DNA from: Sphingobacterium psychroaquaticum
GTDB lineage: Bacteria; Bacteroidota; Bacteroidia; Sphingobacteriales; Sphingobacteriaceae
Reading direction: 5' to 3'
Assembly: GCF_900177625.1 (NCBI RefSeq)
Contig: NZ_FXAU01000008.1
Span: 124,001 to 188,000 of the forward strand
DNA length: 64,000 bases
The translations under genes and the position numbers were made by a program. The notes under the pieces were generated by a model that made no database searches, was not told the DNA's origin, and saw nothing but the letters and a program-made list of their open reading frames with translations. Below are positions 34,183 to 43,398 of the stretch, one piece after another. How positions within the stretch are numbered: position 1 is the first letter of the stretch; every line of letters starts with the position of its first letter.

Positions 34183-37100
34183 TTAAAATGAAACATTCAA
34201 TCCAAGCATATACTTGCGCGTAGCCGGATACACTCCCGGACCTGCCGATCCTAGGACTGCGCCATCGTTGGCTGGGATTTCTGGATCTACACCCGAGTAA
34301 TTAGTCCAAACAAATAGGTTTTCACCCGAGAAGAACACGCGAAGATTCTTAATTTTATACTGGCTTAAATTGAAATTGTAACCAACATTTAGTGCACGTA
34401 AGCGTAGGAAATCATTATCCTCAACAAAACGTGAAGACGGTTGGTTTCCTTGATCCTTATTGTTATACTTCGCCACAGGGTGCGTCGCTACATCGCCTGG
34501 TTTTTCCCAACGGCTCCAACCATCTTGTAGTTTCATCTGGTTTCTGTCTGTATACGTACCATCTGAATCATATTCTTGACGAGCGTAATTATAGATTTTA
34601 CCGCCCAACGAATAACCAAAGGTTGCACTTAAATCAAATTTTTTATACTGTAAAGCGGTAGAGAAACCACCAAATAGCTTCGGCGATGCTTTATCCAACT
34701 TTTCGAAAGTTGCTTGTGCATAGTTCGATGTTGTGGTACGATCCGTTTCATTACCGTTGGCATCACGCGTTACTTTGTACCACATTGGCGCACCTGTTTC
34801 TGTATTCACACCAGCCCACTCTTTTAGATAATAGGTATCGACAGGTAAGCCCGGCTGCAGGATGCGTTGCGCCGATCCCGCGATATTCATACCGTCGCCT
34901 ATAATAAGCGGTTTAACCGTGTAACTTCCATCCGCATTTTTTGTCGGGTACAAGTTCACTAACTTATTCGTATTGTGCCCCACATTGATATCAAAACTCC
35001 ACAACAAATCATTTGTCCGGATAATATCTGCTCCCACAGAAATCTCGATACCTTTATTGTTCATCTCCCCAACATTCTGCCACATTGCGCCGATCCCCAT
35101 CAGTTCACTGATTGGCACTTGGTAGATAATATTGTCTGTATTTTTATTATAATAATCTACAGTTGCACGAAGTCTGTTCTGGAAAAAAGCAGCATCCACA
35201 CCAACACCCGTTGTGTAAGTCTGTTCCCATGTCAAGTCCTTATTGCCTGCCTGCGCGATCAAAGCACCAGCGCCTCCATTATAATTAGTTGTGACGGAGT
35301 ATAGATTGTACTGTGGATACAGCGAGCTTGGACGGTTACCTGCAGAACCATAGGAAGCGCGTAGCTTTAACGCATCAACATAATCCGCTTTAAACCAATT
35401 CTCCCTATGGATGTTCCATCCTCCACTAATGGAGAAGAAATTTCCATATTTCGCATTAGTACCAAAGTTTGAAGCTCCATCACGACGCAAAGACCCCTCG
35501 ATCAAATATTTTCCATCATACGTATAGTTCGCTTTGGAAATCATCGACTGCATCGCCCACTCACTGATACCACCTTTAGTACGCTCTGGTTTAGCCACAA
35601 CATCTAAAACTTCAAAGCCTGGCAAAAATCCAACCCCATAAGCATCTAATGTCTTACCCCAGTAGTCATTAAATTCGTAACCACCAACCGCAAACAAAGT
35701 ATGTGGCCCCCATGATTTATTAACGGTCAACATCTGACTGGTGTATCGTCTGGCTGACTCCGAACGATAGTCGGTAATCCTTCCGCCTACACTCAAGCCG
35801 CCATTAGATCTCGGATCAGTATATCCAGCACCTGAATACGTAATATAACGATAGTTATTAACCGAATTGAAAGTTAACCAACTAGTCAATTTAACATCAA
35901 AATCCAAATTACCCATCAATTCATAGTTCACATTGGAAGAATGGTTCCACTGCAAATCGTATAAGTAGTTTGTACTTGCGCTATTCACCCAGTTTGGAGA
36001 GCGGTGCGGCTCTAGTTTACCATTGGCATCAAACGGACTATCCCAAGGCAAATTAGAATACATCGCCGTTACCGAGTATTGTCTGTCTTCTACGCCACGA
36101 CGAGCACCTGAAATAGCAGGTTTGATAGATAACCAATCAAAGGGTTTATATACCTGTGTGATACGCGCGTTGTAACGTTTGTAATCATACCCTTTAACAG
36201 CTCCCTTTTCATCATACATACCTAATGAGAAGAACGATTGTAGTTTCTCTGTACCACTAGAAACAGAAACGTTATGGTTCTGTACAAACCCACTCTTGGT
36301 TGCTAATTTCCACCAATCGAAGTTGCTGTTCCGTAAATCAGCATTCCAACGTGGAAAAGAGATAGTGTTGGCATTCTGAAAAGAAGCATAATAGTCATAC
36401 AACTCCTCACCATTCATCATTTCTACATTACCGTTGTTCAATGTATTGAAACCAGCACGTGAAGATATATTCAACGATGTTTTACCAACTTTTGCGCCCT
36501 TCGTTTTCACTAACACAACACCGTTCGCACCCTGAGAACCGTAGATCGCCGTCGACGCAGCATCTTTCAAGACCGTCATCGTTTCGATATCATCGGGGTT
36601 TAAATCTCCTGCGCTAGACCCTACAATTACACCATCGATTACCCATAACGGGCTTGCAGTTCCATTTAAGGTTGCTTGACCACGAATAACAACAGCTCCT
36701 CTTGATCCCGGCTGACCTGACCCCGGAGAAACGTATGCTCCGGAAACTTTGCTGTTCAGCATGTTCTCCACCGACGGATTGGTAATATCACGTAGCTCAT
36801 CGCCTTTAACCACCTGCATCGCGCCAGTTAGACTTTCCTTTTTCTGAACGCCATAACCAACCACAACAACTTCCTCTAAGGCTTCATCACTACTTTTCAA
36901 TACAACCTGCATTACATTACCTTGCACCACTTGGCTATAAGGTTCAAATCCAACCGCGGAGAAAACGAGGGTTTCACCCGCTTTCGCTTGGATGGAGAAG
37001 TTACCTTGTGCATCTGTCAATGTAGCCTGTGTAGGGCTACCTTTTACAGCCACTGTTACACCAGCCTCTGGCCCATTGGCGGAGGTTACTCGACCGGTTA

Positions 37101-37245
37101 CTGTTTGTTGATAAAAAACATTCGCATAGGCATTCACTGTATTTCCAAGCACTGGCACCAAAGGCGCAGAAACACTCAGCATCAATACAGAAGCCAACCG
37201 AAAACTCTTACCGATGAACAAGGGATTTGTAGATCTCTTTGTCAT
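34183..37245 (-). CDS. SusC/RagA-family TonB-dependent outer-membrane transporter
   Basis: A 1020-residue TonB-dependent receptor that pairs with the SusD protein encoded next. After an N-terminal export region (about 1-44) comes a carboxypeptidase-regulatory-like domain (about 48-120, VTGRVTSANGPEAGVTV...FSAVGFEPYSQ). The TonB-box/linker EEVVVVGYGVQKKESLTGA is near 123-141, the plug follows (about 145-250, with VSGAYVSPGSGQPGS and VLKDAASTAIYG), then the 22-strand barrel to the C-terminal LGLNVSF. There is no N-terminal STN domain, so it is not a sigma/FecR-type transducer. Regulation is probably through two LacI-type operators about 100 bp upstream. Confidence 0.95.
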   Translation of the reverse strand: MTKRSTNPLFIGKSFRLASVLMLSVSAPLVPVLGNTVNAYANVFYQQTVTGRVTSANGPEAGVTVAVKGSPTQATLTDAQGNFSIQAKAGETLVFSAVGFEPYSQVVQGNVMQVVLKSSDEALEEVVVVGYGVQKKESLTGAMQVVKGDELRDITNPSVENMLNSKVSGAYVSPGSGQPGSRGAVVIRGQATLNGTASPLWVIDGVIVGSSAGDLNPDDIETMTVLKDAASTAIYGSQGANGVVLVKTKGAKVGKTSLNISSRAGFNTLNNGNVEMMNGEELYDYYASFQNANTISFPRWNADLRNSNFDWWKLATKSGFVQNHNVSVSSGTEKLQSFFSLGMYDEKGAVKGYDYKRYNARITQVYKPFDWLSIKPAISGARRGVEDRQYSVTAMYSNLPWDSPFDANGKLEPHRSPNWVNSASTNYLYDLQWNHSSNVNYELMGNLDFDVKLTSWLTFNSVNNYRYITYSGAGYTDPRSNGGLSVGGRITDYRSESARRYTSQMLTVNKSWGPHTLFAVGGYEFNDYWGKTLDAYGVGFLPGFEVLDVVAKPERTKGGISEWAMQSMISKANYTYDGKYLIEGSLRRDGASNFGTNAKYGNFFSISGGWNIHRENWFKADYVDALKLRASYGSAGNRPSSLYPQYNLYSVTTNYNGGAGALIAQAGNKDLTWEQTYTTGVGVDAAFFQNRLRATVDYYNKNTDNIIYQVPISELMGIGAMWQNVGEMNNKGIEISVGADIIRTNDLLWSFDINVGHNTNKLVNLYPTKNADGSYTVKPLIIGDGMNIAGSAQRILQPGLPVDTYYLKEWAGVNTETGAPMWYKVTRDANGNETDRTTTSNYAQATFEKLDKASPKLFGGFSTALQYKKFDLSATFGYSLGGKIYNYARQEYDSDGTYTDRNQMKLQDGWSRWEKPGDVATHPVAKYNNKDQGNQPSSRFVEDNDFLRLRALNVGYNFNLSQYKIKNLRVFFSGENLFVWTNYSGVDPEIPANDGAVLGSAGPGVYPATRKYMLGLNVSF

Positions 37246-37756
37246 AAAAATTGCTTTTAGGGTTTTCTTTTTCTAGTAGATTACCATAATCTAGTTGGCA
37301 CCAAATTAACTTAAAGTAACCTAATCAAAAATTCCATGTTAAACGAAAACGTTTGCGTAAAATAACACAAACGTTTGCATTGCAACTAATTCATATCCAA
37401 TAAATAACAAAGACAAAAACATTGTTTAAAATACCCCTGAGTGGGAAAATTTACATTTTACGAAATACAATAAATAACAAAAGAATTGCAAAACAAAAAA
37501 GTAGTTACAACTCTACAGCAAAAACAAAGCGATGAATAGTCCGTAAAATACTGGAAACAAATAATTGACAGGAGGTAAAAAGATTGATAAACAACTATAA
37601 AACAAGAAGCTTAACCTGATAAATACATGTGGAAATAATAGGCAATTACAGCATTAGCATTATTATGTAACATTCCAATACAATAACGCAAAAAGAAGCA
37701 TTCCTATCCTTTTATCCCATCAGTGGAGGTAGATTATAAATACGGCTCCATTTTAC
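37246..37756. other. Long AT-rich intergenic region upstream of susC
   Basis: About 500 bp without any credible coding frame. It holds, on the minus strand, a near-consensus -7 box TTAATTTG (37302-37309, one mismatch) with TTG 16 bp upstream, and the two operator-like palindromes at 37344-37377. In the rest (37381-37756) I see no RNA gene or repeat. Confidence 0.6.
37344..37377. promoter_or_regulatory. Pair of LacI-family operator-like palindromes upstream of susC
   Basis: CGAAAACGTTTGCG (37344-37357) and CAAACGTTTG (37368-37377) are palindromes around a central CG. This matches the general LacI/GalR operator shape. Centres are 22 bp apart, about two helix turns. They lie upstream of the predicted -33 element of susC. 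Confidence 0.6.
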
Positions 37757-37791
37757 AAAAAAAAATGCTTCGTCAATTTCTGACGAAGCAT
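37757..37791 (-). terminator. Terminator after era
   Basis: On the minus strand ATGCTTCGTCA pairs with TGACGAAGCAT and is followed by eight or more Ts. Confidence 0.85.
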
Positions 37792-37822
37792 GATATAAAA
37801 ATCTTAAACAAGAGATAAAAGA

Positions 37823-38701
37823 CTAGTCGTCGTATCCAAACTGCTTTAAGTAGTTCTTTTTACTACGCCAATCGGGAATAACTTTAACAAACAGCTCTAG
37901 GAATACTTTTCCATCAATAAAGGTTTCAATATCCTGTCGTGCATAGGTACCCACCTTCTTGATCATCTCCCCGCCTTTTCCGATGATAATATTTTTTTGC
38001 GAATCGCGCTCTACAATAATCTCCGCTGCGATCCGTGTAATCTTAGCCTCCTCTTTGAAAGACTTAACAATAATTTCCGTACTGTATGGAATTTCTTTAT
38101 CGTATAATTTAAATACCTTCTCCCTAATAATCTCCGAAACAAAGAAGCGCATATTACGATCCGTCAATTCATCCTTCGCGTAAAACGGTGGATGGACAGG
38201 AAGCTTTTCTTTAATATATTCCATGATCCCCGACACTCCGTATTCCAGTTTCGCCGAAATCGCAAACACAGCATCCGGATTGATTTTCTCTTTCCAGAAC
38301 TCAACCTTACTCATTACCTCTTCTTCCGACGACTTATCGATTTTATTAATCAACACCGCTACAGGAGAAGCTGTCTTGCGCAATTTTTCGATGACATCAT
38401 TTTCATCGTATTTCTCGTGTATATCTGTAACAAAAAGAATAACATCCGCGTCAATTAGCGATCCTTGCACGAAATTCATCATCGATTCCTGCAATGAATA
38501 GTTCGGTTTTATCACACCCGGGGTATCAGAAAACACAATTTGATAGTTTTCTTCATTAACAATACCAATTATTCGGTGCCTTGTGGTTTGTGCTTTTGGT
38601 GTAATAATAGACATCTTCTCTCCTACTAATGAGTTCATTAGTGTAGATTTACCGGCATTCGGCTTGCCTATGATACTTACGAATCCTGCTTTATGCGACA
38701 T
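37823..38701 (-). CDS. era: GTPase Era
   Basis: Era binds the 3' end of 16S rRNA during 30S assembly, the same rRNA end that RsmA modifies. The 292 residues have the G1 motif GKPNAGKSTLMN (near 11), the switch region with TTRHRIIGI, G3 as DTPGVIKP, G4 as NKID, and a C-terminal KH domain with IIGKGGEMIKKVGTYARQDIE (near 240). Length is normal. It is divergent from the tRNA genes. Confidence 0.96.
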   Translation of the reverse strand: MSHKAGFVSIIGKPNAGKSTLMNSLVGEKMSIITPKAQTTRHRIIGIVNEENYQIVFSDTPGVIKPNYSLQESMMNFVQGSLIDADVILFVTDIHEKYDENDVIEKLRKTASPVAVLINKIDKSSEEEVMSKVEFWKEKINPDAVFAISAKLEYGVSGIMEYIKEKLPVHPPFYAKDELTDRNMRFFVSEIIREKVFKLYDKEIPYSTEIIVKSFKEEAKITRIAAEIIVERDSQKNIIIGKGGEMIKKVGTYARQDIETFIDGKVFLELFVKVIPDWRSKKNYLKQFGYDD

Positions 38702-38717
38702 TTTTTGCGTTCTTTAT

Positions 38718-38748
38718 TTGGAATACAAAGAAACAAATAATATCTTTG
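38718..38748 (+). promoter_or_regulatory. Promoter of the initiator-tRNA cluster
   Basis: TTG (38718-38720), 20-bp spacer, TATCTTTG (38741-38748): a full Bacteroidota -33/-7 promoter. Predicted start near 38755, about 60 nt before the first tRNA. Confidence 0.65.
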
Positions 38749-38817
38749 TGCTCCAATAAAAGGAAATGATATCTTGCGTTTCACCAAAAACAACGCAGAT
38801 TTTAGATAAAAATATAT

Positions 38818-38890
<73 letters not shown>

Positions 38891-38941
38891 CTAAAAGAGC
38901 TAGGTGGCAATGCACCTAGCTCGAAGAAATTTAAAATACAT

Positions 38942-39014
<73 letters not shown>

Positions 39015-39065
39015 CTAAAAGAGCTAGGTGGCAATGCACCTAGCTCGAAGAAACTTAAAATACAT

Positions 39066-39138
<73 letters not shown>

Positions 39139-39143
39139 CTACC

Positions 39144-39173
39144 AAGCCTTTAGGAAACTAAAGGCTTTTTTTA
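39144..39173 (+). terminator. Terminator of the tRNA cluster
   Basis: AAGCCTTTAG-GAAA-CTAAAGGCTT with a GNRA-type loop followed by a T run. Confidence 0.88.
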
Positions 39174-39241
39174 TGCCCTAAAAATTTAGAAATATTACGT
39201 ACATAGTTAAGCGGTAGTTCCCACTTAACTATTCGCTTGGT

Positions 39242-41050
39242 TTATCCAGCACCTTCCATAAAGTAAGCGCGCAACGCCACAAGCTGCTTTTGGTTCAACA
39301 CCGTCCGCAGCTCTTCATCCGAAGCCTCCTTAACCTTCTTCGCTGACTTAAAGGTCTTTAATAATTTCTCCACCGAGGTCTTTCCGATTCCTGGAATATT
39401 CTCCAACTCCGACACAAAAGTCTTCCGGCTGCGTTGATTCCGGTGGAACGTAATACCAAAACGGTGTGCCTCATCCCGCAAATGCTGTATCACTTTCAAT
39501 GTTTCGGATTTCTTATCCAGATACAATGGATATTGGTCCCCTGGGTAATATAACTCTTCGAGTCTCTTCGCAATTCCGATCACAGTCAGCTGCTTTTCAA
39601 TCCCCAACAACTTCAAGCTCTTCATAGCCGCGCCTAATTGCCCCTTGCCACCATCGATCACGATCAACTGAGGTAAGTCTCCACCTTCATCTAAAACACG
39701 ACGATAGCGCCTAAAAACAGCCTCCTCCATGGTCGCAAAGTCATCAGGCCCCACCACAGTCTTTACATTAAAATGCCGGTAATCCTTTTTCGATGGCTTT
39801 GCATCCTTAAACACCACAATGGCGGATACGGGATAACTACCCTGAATATTCGAGTTATCAAAACACTCTATATGTCGCGGCAGAACGTTCATCCGTAAAT
39901 CTTTTTGCATTTGCTTTAAGACTCTATCGGTCTTCACCTCTGGGTTTAGACGCTCATACTGCAACATACGTTCTTTTTTAAAATAGGCGACGTTCTTGAG
40001 AGACAATTCTAACAGGTTTTTCTTTTCTCCAACTTTAGGAACGGTAAACTTAATCGATTCATCTGACTCGATATCCAACTCAAAGGGAACGATTATTTCT
40101 CTCGAAGTACTTCTAAAGCGCCCCCTAATCTCCGGTATAGCTAATGCCAATAATTCTTGTTCCGTTTCATCCAACCGTTTCTTCATTTCTAGCGTCTGCG
40201 TCTGAATAACCACCCCATGAACCACCTTCAGATAATTCACAAAGGCATAATTATCCTCCGAGGCAATACTGAAAACATCGACGTTGGTAATAGAAGAACT
40301 CACGACCGTAGACTTACTCTGGTAATTAGACAGTTTATCCAACTTACTTTTCAACAGGTGCGCCCCCTCAAAATTCAGCTCGTTAACAGCTTGTTGGATA
40401 TCTTCTTTTAAACGACTTGTAACAACCGAAATCTTCCCATTTAGAATGTCTTTTATATCCATCAAATTTTGGTTATAATCTACTTCTGTTTGAAAGCCTT
40501 CACAAGGTCCTTTACAATTTCCGATTTGGTACTCGAGACATACCTTGTACTTCCCTTTCGCAATATTCTCGGGCGCTAAATTCAAATTGCACGTACGTAG
40601 CGGAAACAATTCTCGGATCATATCCAAAATAACATGCATCATCCCCAACGAAGCGTAAGGCCCATAATATCGGGAACCATCTTTCACATACTGGCGCGTC
40701 CAATAGATCCGTGGGAAATGTTCATTCTTGATCACGATCCAAGGGTAGGTCTTATCATCTTTCAACAAGACATTATAACGAGGCTTGTACTTCTTGATGA
40801 GGTTGTTCTCGAGTAGCCAGGCATCAATTTCTGTATCTACAATCGTGAAAGCTATTCGGTTTATTTTACGGACCAATACCCGTGTTTTACCATTTAACTG
40901 TGCTTCATTTACAAAATAAGAGCCTACCCTATTCCGCAGGTCTTTCGCTTTTCCAATATAAATGAGTTCATCATTCTTATCGAAATACTGATAAACCCCC
41001 GACTTGTGGGGTATCTTTTTTAACTCTTCTCTGTAATTAAACGAATCCAT
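39242..41050 (-). CDS. uvrC: Excinuclease ABC subunit C
   Basis: UvrC makes both incisions in nucleotide excision repair together with UvrB (also in this window). The 602 residues start with the GIY-YIG nuclease domain (GVYQYFDKNDELIYIGKAKDLRNRV-like, about 18-45; seen as GVYQYF and YIGKAKDLRNRV). A Cys-rich region with CLEYQIGNCKGPC follows near 170, then the UVR motif, the RNase H-like endonuclease domain (ECFDNSNIQGSYPVSAIVVF near 398) and the C-terminal HhH pair (ENIPGIGKTSVEKLLKTF near 560). A terminator for the upstream PBP gene lies just before its start, so it probably has its own promoter. Confidence 0.96.
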   Translation of the reverse strand: MDSFNYREELKKIPHKSGVYQYFDKNDELIYIGKAKDLRNRVGSYFVNEAQLNGKTRVLVRKINRIAFTIVDTEIDAWLLENNLIKKYKPRYNVLLKDDKTYPWIVIKNEHFPRIYWTRQYVKDGSRYYGPYASLGMMHVILDMIRELFPLRTCNLNLAPENIAKGKYKVCLEYQIGNCKGPCEGFQTEVDYNQNLMDIKDILNGKISVVTSRLKEDIQQAVNELNFEGAHLLKSKLDKLSNYQSKSTVVSSSITNVDVFSIASEDNYAFVNYLKVVHGVVIQTQTLEMKKRLDETEQELLALAIPEIRGRFRSTSREIIVPFELDIESDESIKFTVPKVGEKKNLLELSLKNVAYFKKERMLQYERLNPEVKTDRVLKQMQKDLRMNVLPRHIECFDNSNIQGSYPVSAIVVFKDAKPSKKDYRHFNVKTVVGPDDFATMEEAVFRRYRRVLDEGGDLPQLIVIDGGKGQLGAAMKSLKLLGIEKQLTVIGIAKRLEELYYPGDQYPLYLDKKSETLKVIQHLRDEAHRFGITFHRNQRSRKTFVSELENIPGIGKTSVEKLLKTFKSAKKVKEASDEELRTVLNQKQLVALRAYFMEGAG

Positions 41051-41054
41051 ATCA

Positions 41055-41102
41055 ATAAAAAATGCCGAACAACAAATTTCGTTAAAATTTATTGTTCGGC
41101 AA
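41055..41102 (-). terminator. Terminator after the PBP1A-type gene
   Basis: On the minus strand TGCCGAACAA pairs with TTGTTCGGCA, extended by AT pairs, followed by a T run; it ends just before the uvrC start codon. Confidence 0.8.
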
Positions 41103-41125
41103 TAGTAAGTATCTATAAACTACTG

Positions 41126-43381
41126 CTAAAATCCGAGTCGGTCATCATCGAGCGAACTTTGTTCCTCGGTGCCTCCACCGGTTCCATAAAACGGAACATA
41201 ACGGCTACAGTCTATCTCGCGCGTCAATCCTCCCGGTGGCTGCGGAAAATCACCTTGCGTATAATGCAGGCTTTTATCGTTGTACACTTTCTTCATATAC
41301 AAACCAAATATTGGCAATGCGGCCGAAGCACCTTGTCCCGAAGCCATACTATAGAAGCGAATACCACGATCTTCAGCCCCCGTCCAAATACCCGTGACCA
41401 AATCAGGTGTAATCCCAATGAACCACGCATCCGAGTTGTCATTCGTTGTACCAGTCTTACCTCCGATTGGATTAGTTAACCCGCCATACTCCGCTCGTCG
41501 CAAACGGGAAGCCGTTCCACCATCAACTACACCTTTTAACATATCAACCATAATATAGGCGGACTCGCTATTAATCACTTTAACGACTTTCGGAGAGCGC
41601 TCATAAATCGGCGTACCATTTTTATCTTCAATACGTAAAATCATTGTCGGCTCCACCCATGTTCCATGGTTTACAAAAGCCGAATAAGCACCAACCATAT
41701 CAAAAACAGAGGCTTCATAAGCTCCCAAAGAGATAGAAGGATAGCTCGGTACATTTGAAGTAATTCCCATTTTCTTGGTTAAAGCCGCTACATTGGATGC
41801 TCCCACTTCATTAATCACATAGGCTGATGCAAAGTTCTGTGAATATTTAAGCGCATTTTTCAATGTAATAGGATCTCCACCTTGCACTGTTCCACGTGGG
41901 GTCCAATCGCCGTAGCTACGGGAATGATTAGGCACCGTAAAACAAGGTGAATAGCCGTTATCAATGGCTACCGCATAGGTAAATGGTTTCGCTGTTGACC
42001 CGACCTGACGCTGCGCCAATTTCACGTGGTCAAATTTAAAATGCTCAAAATCAATACCACCAACCCATGCCTTGATATGGCCTGTTGAAGGCTCCATAGA
42101 CATCACGGCGTTGCGGAGAAACAATTTATTGTACCGTATAGAATCCATCGGAGACATTACCGTGTCCACACTTCCTTTATAGGTAAACAAAGACATAGGC
42201 ACCTTCTCCTTGAAAGCCTTTTTGATTTCCTCCTCCGAGTGCCCCGCATCTTTCATCATACGGTAACGATCAGACCGTCTCATTCCACTCACCAAAAGCT
42301 TTGCATTATCACCACGGAAAGGATCCGCACTGCGATACTGACGGTCAAAGTCACGTTGCAACTTCATCATCCATTCTTTTTGTGCATCTTCCGCGTACTG
42401 TTGCATCGCGTAATTTATTGGTGTATAGATTTTCAGACCATCTTTATCTAAATCATATGGCGTACCGTCTGGCTTAGTAATTGATAATCGTTGAAATTCT
42501 TTCTTAATCTCTTCCTTCAGTACGGCTCTAAAATAAGGCGCTAACCCTTCTCCGTAATTAGAAATACGCAACTTTAGATTAATCGGTTTGGCCTTCGCTG
42601 TTTCCGCCTCCTCGGCAGAGATAAACGATTGTGCAGACATATTATTCAGCACGGTATTCCGACGCGCAAGTGCATTTTCTGGATATTTTACAGGCGAATA
42701 TAAGGTTGTACCTTTCAACATACCGACCAACATTGCAGCTTGATCAGCGGTTAATTTATCTGGCGTGGTATTGTAAAAAGTCCGCGCAGCCGACTTAATA
42801 CCATATGTATTCTTATACCCATAATCTACGGTATTAAAATACATGGTTATAATCTCTTCTTTGGTATAGCTACGCTCTAATCGAACGGCCGTTAACCATT
42901 CCTGAAATTTCTGCATTACACGTTTGATCGTGCTCCGTTCACGGCGTTCCGCAAATAGATTCAGAGCAAGCTGCTGTGTAATGGTACTACCGCCTTGCTT
43001 ACTTCCTGTCAATGTATGTAATACAGAAGTTATAGTTCGGGAATAATCGATCCCCGAGTGTTCGTAAAAACGCTTATCTTCTGTGGAAATTAACGCCTGC
43101 ACCAAGTATGGTGACAGTTCACTGTATTTAACATTCGATCGGTTGTGTTTATAGTATGTACCTAAAACTTTTAGATCTTCTGATAGTACCTCAGATGCCA
43201 AATTACTTTTGGGGTTCTCTAATTCCTGAAAGGAAGGTAACTTCCCGAAAACACCTATTCGTACGCTTACAACAAATAAAACAGCAATCGCAACACATGC
43301 TAAGAATATTTTCCAAAGTCCTTTGGTATATCTCTTTACATCTTCCTCCGTCAGCTGATTTTGCTTAGACTCTCTTTTCAT
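41126..43381 (-). CDS. Class A penicillin-binding protein (PBP1A-type transglycosylase/transpeptidase)
   Basis: A 751-residue bifunctional cell-wall synthase. One membrane segment near residues 23-45 anchors it. The GT51 transglycosylase domain (about 60-240) has STEDKRFYEHSGIDY with the catalytic Glu and GGSTITQQLALNLF. The transpeptidase domain has the catalytic serine in GSTAKPF (SxxK, near 462), SQN (SxN, near 520) and GGKTGTTNDNSDAWF (KTG, near 650). The start is the ATG at 43381. The PorW-like gene ends 17 bp upstream, so both may be transcribed together. Confidence 0.93.
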   Translation of the reverse strand: MKRESKQNQLTEEDVKRYTKGLWKIFLACVAIAVLFVVSVRIGVFGKLPSFQELENPKSNLASEVLSEDLKVLGTYYKHNRSNVKYSELSPYLVQALISTEDKRFYEHSGIDYSRTITSVLHTLTGSKQGGSTITQQLALNLFAERRERSTIKRVMQKFQEWLTAVRLERSYTKEEIITMYFNTVDYGYKNTYGIKSAARTFYNTTPDKLTADQAAMLVGMLKGTTLYSPVKYPENALARRNTVLNNMSAQSFISAEEAETAKAKPINLKLRISNYGEGLAPYFRAVLKEEIKKEFQRLSITKPDGTPYDLDKDGLKIYTPINYAMQQYAEDAQKEWMMKLQRDFDRQYRSADPFRGDNAKLLVSGMRRSDRYRMMKDAGHSEEEIKKAFKEKVPMSLFTYKGSVDTVMSPMDSIRYNKLFLRNAVMSMEPSTGHIKAWVGGIDFEHFKFDHVKLAQRQVGSTAKPFTYAVAIDNGYSPCFTVPNHSRSYGDWTPRGTVQGGDPITLKNALKYSQNFASAYVINEVGASNVAALTKKMGITSNVPSYPSISLGAYEASVFDMVGAYSAFVNHGTWVEPTMILRIEDKNGTPIYERSPKVVKVINSESAYIMVDMLKGVVDGGTASRLRRAEYGGLTNPIGGKTGTTNDNSDAWFIGITPDLVTGIWTGAEDRGIRFYSMASGQGASAALPIFGLYMKKVYNDKSLHYTQGDFPQPPGGLTREIDCSRYVPFYGTGGGTEEQSSLDDDRLGF

Positions 43382-43398
43382 TGAATTTCAATATAGTG

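Noticed and set aside
34183-37245. SusC as part of a FecR/sigma signalling locus
   Set aside because: No N-terminal STN domain, and no fecR or sigma gene adjacent.
37381-37756. Small RNA or small gene in the region between era and susC
   Set aside because: No start codon with a coding-like frame and no stable structure other than the era terminator could be made out.
38891-38941. Spacer hairpin between tRNA copies as a full terminator
   Set aside because: The 10-bp stem is followed by GAAGAAAT and not a T run, so termination is unlikely; processing or pausing is more plausible.
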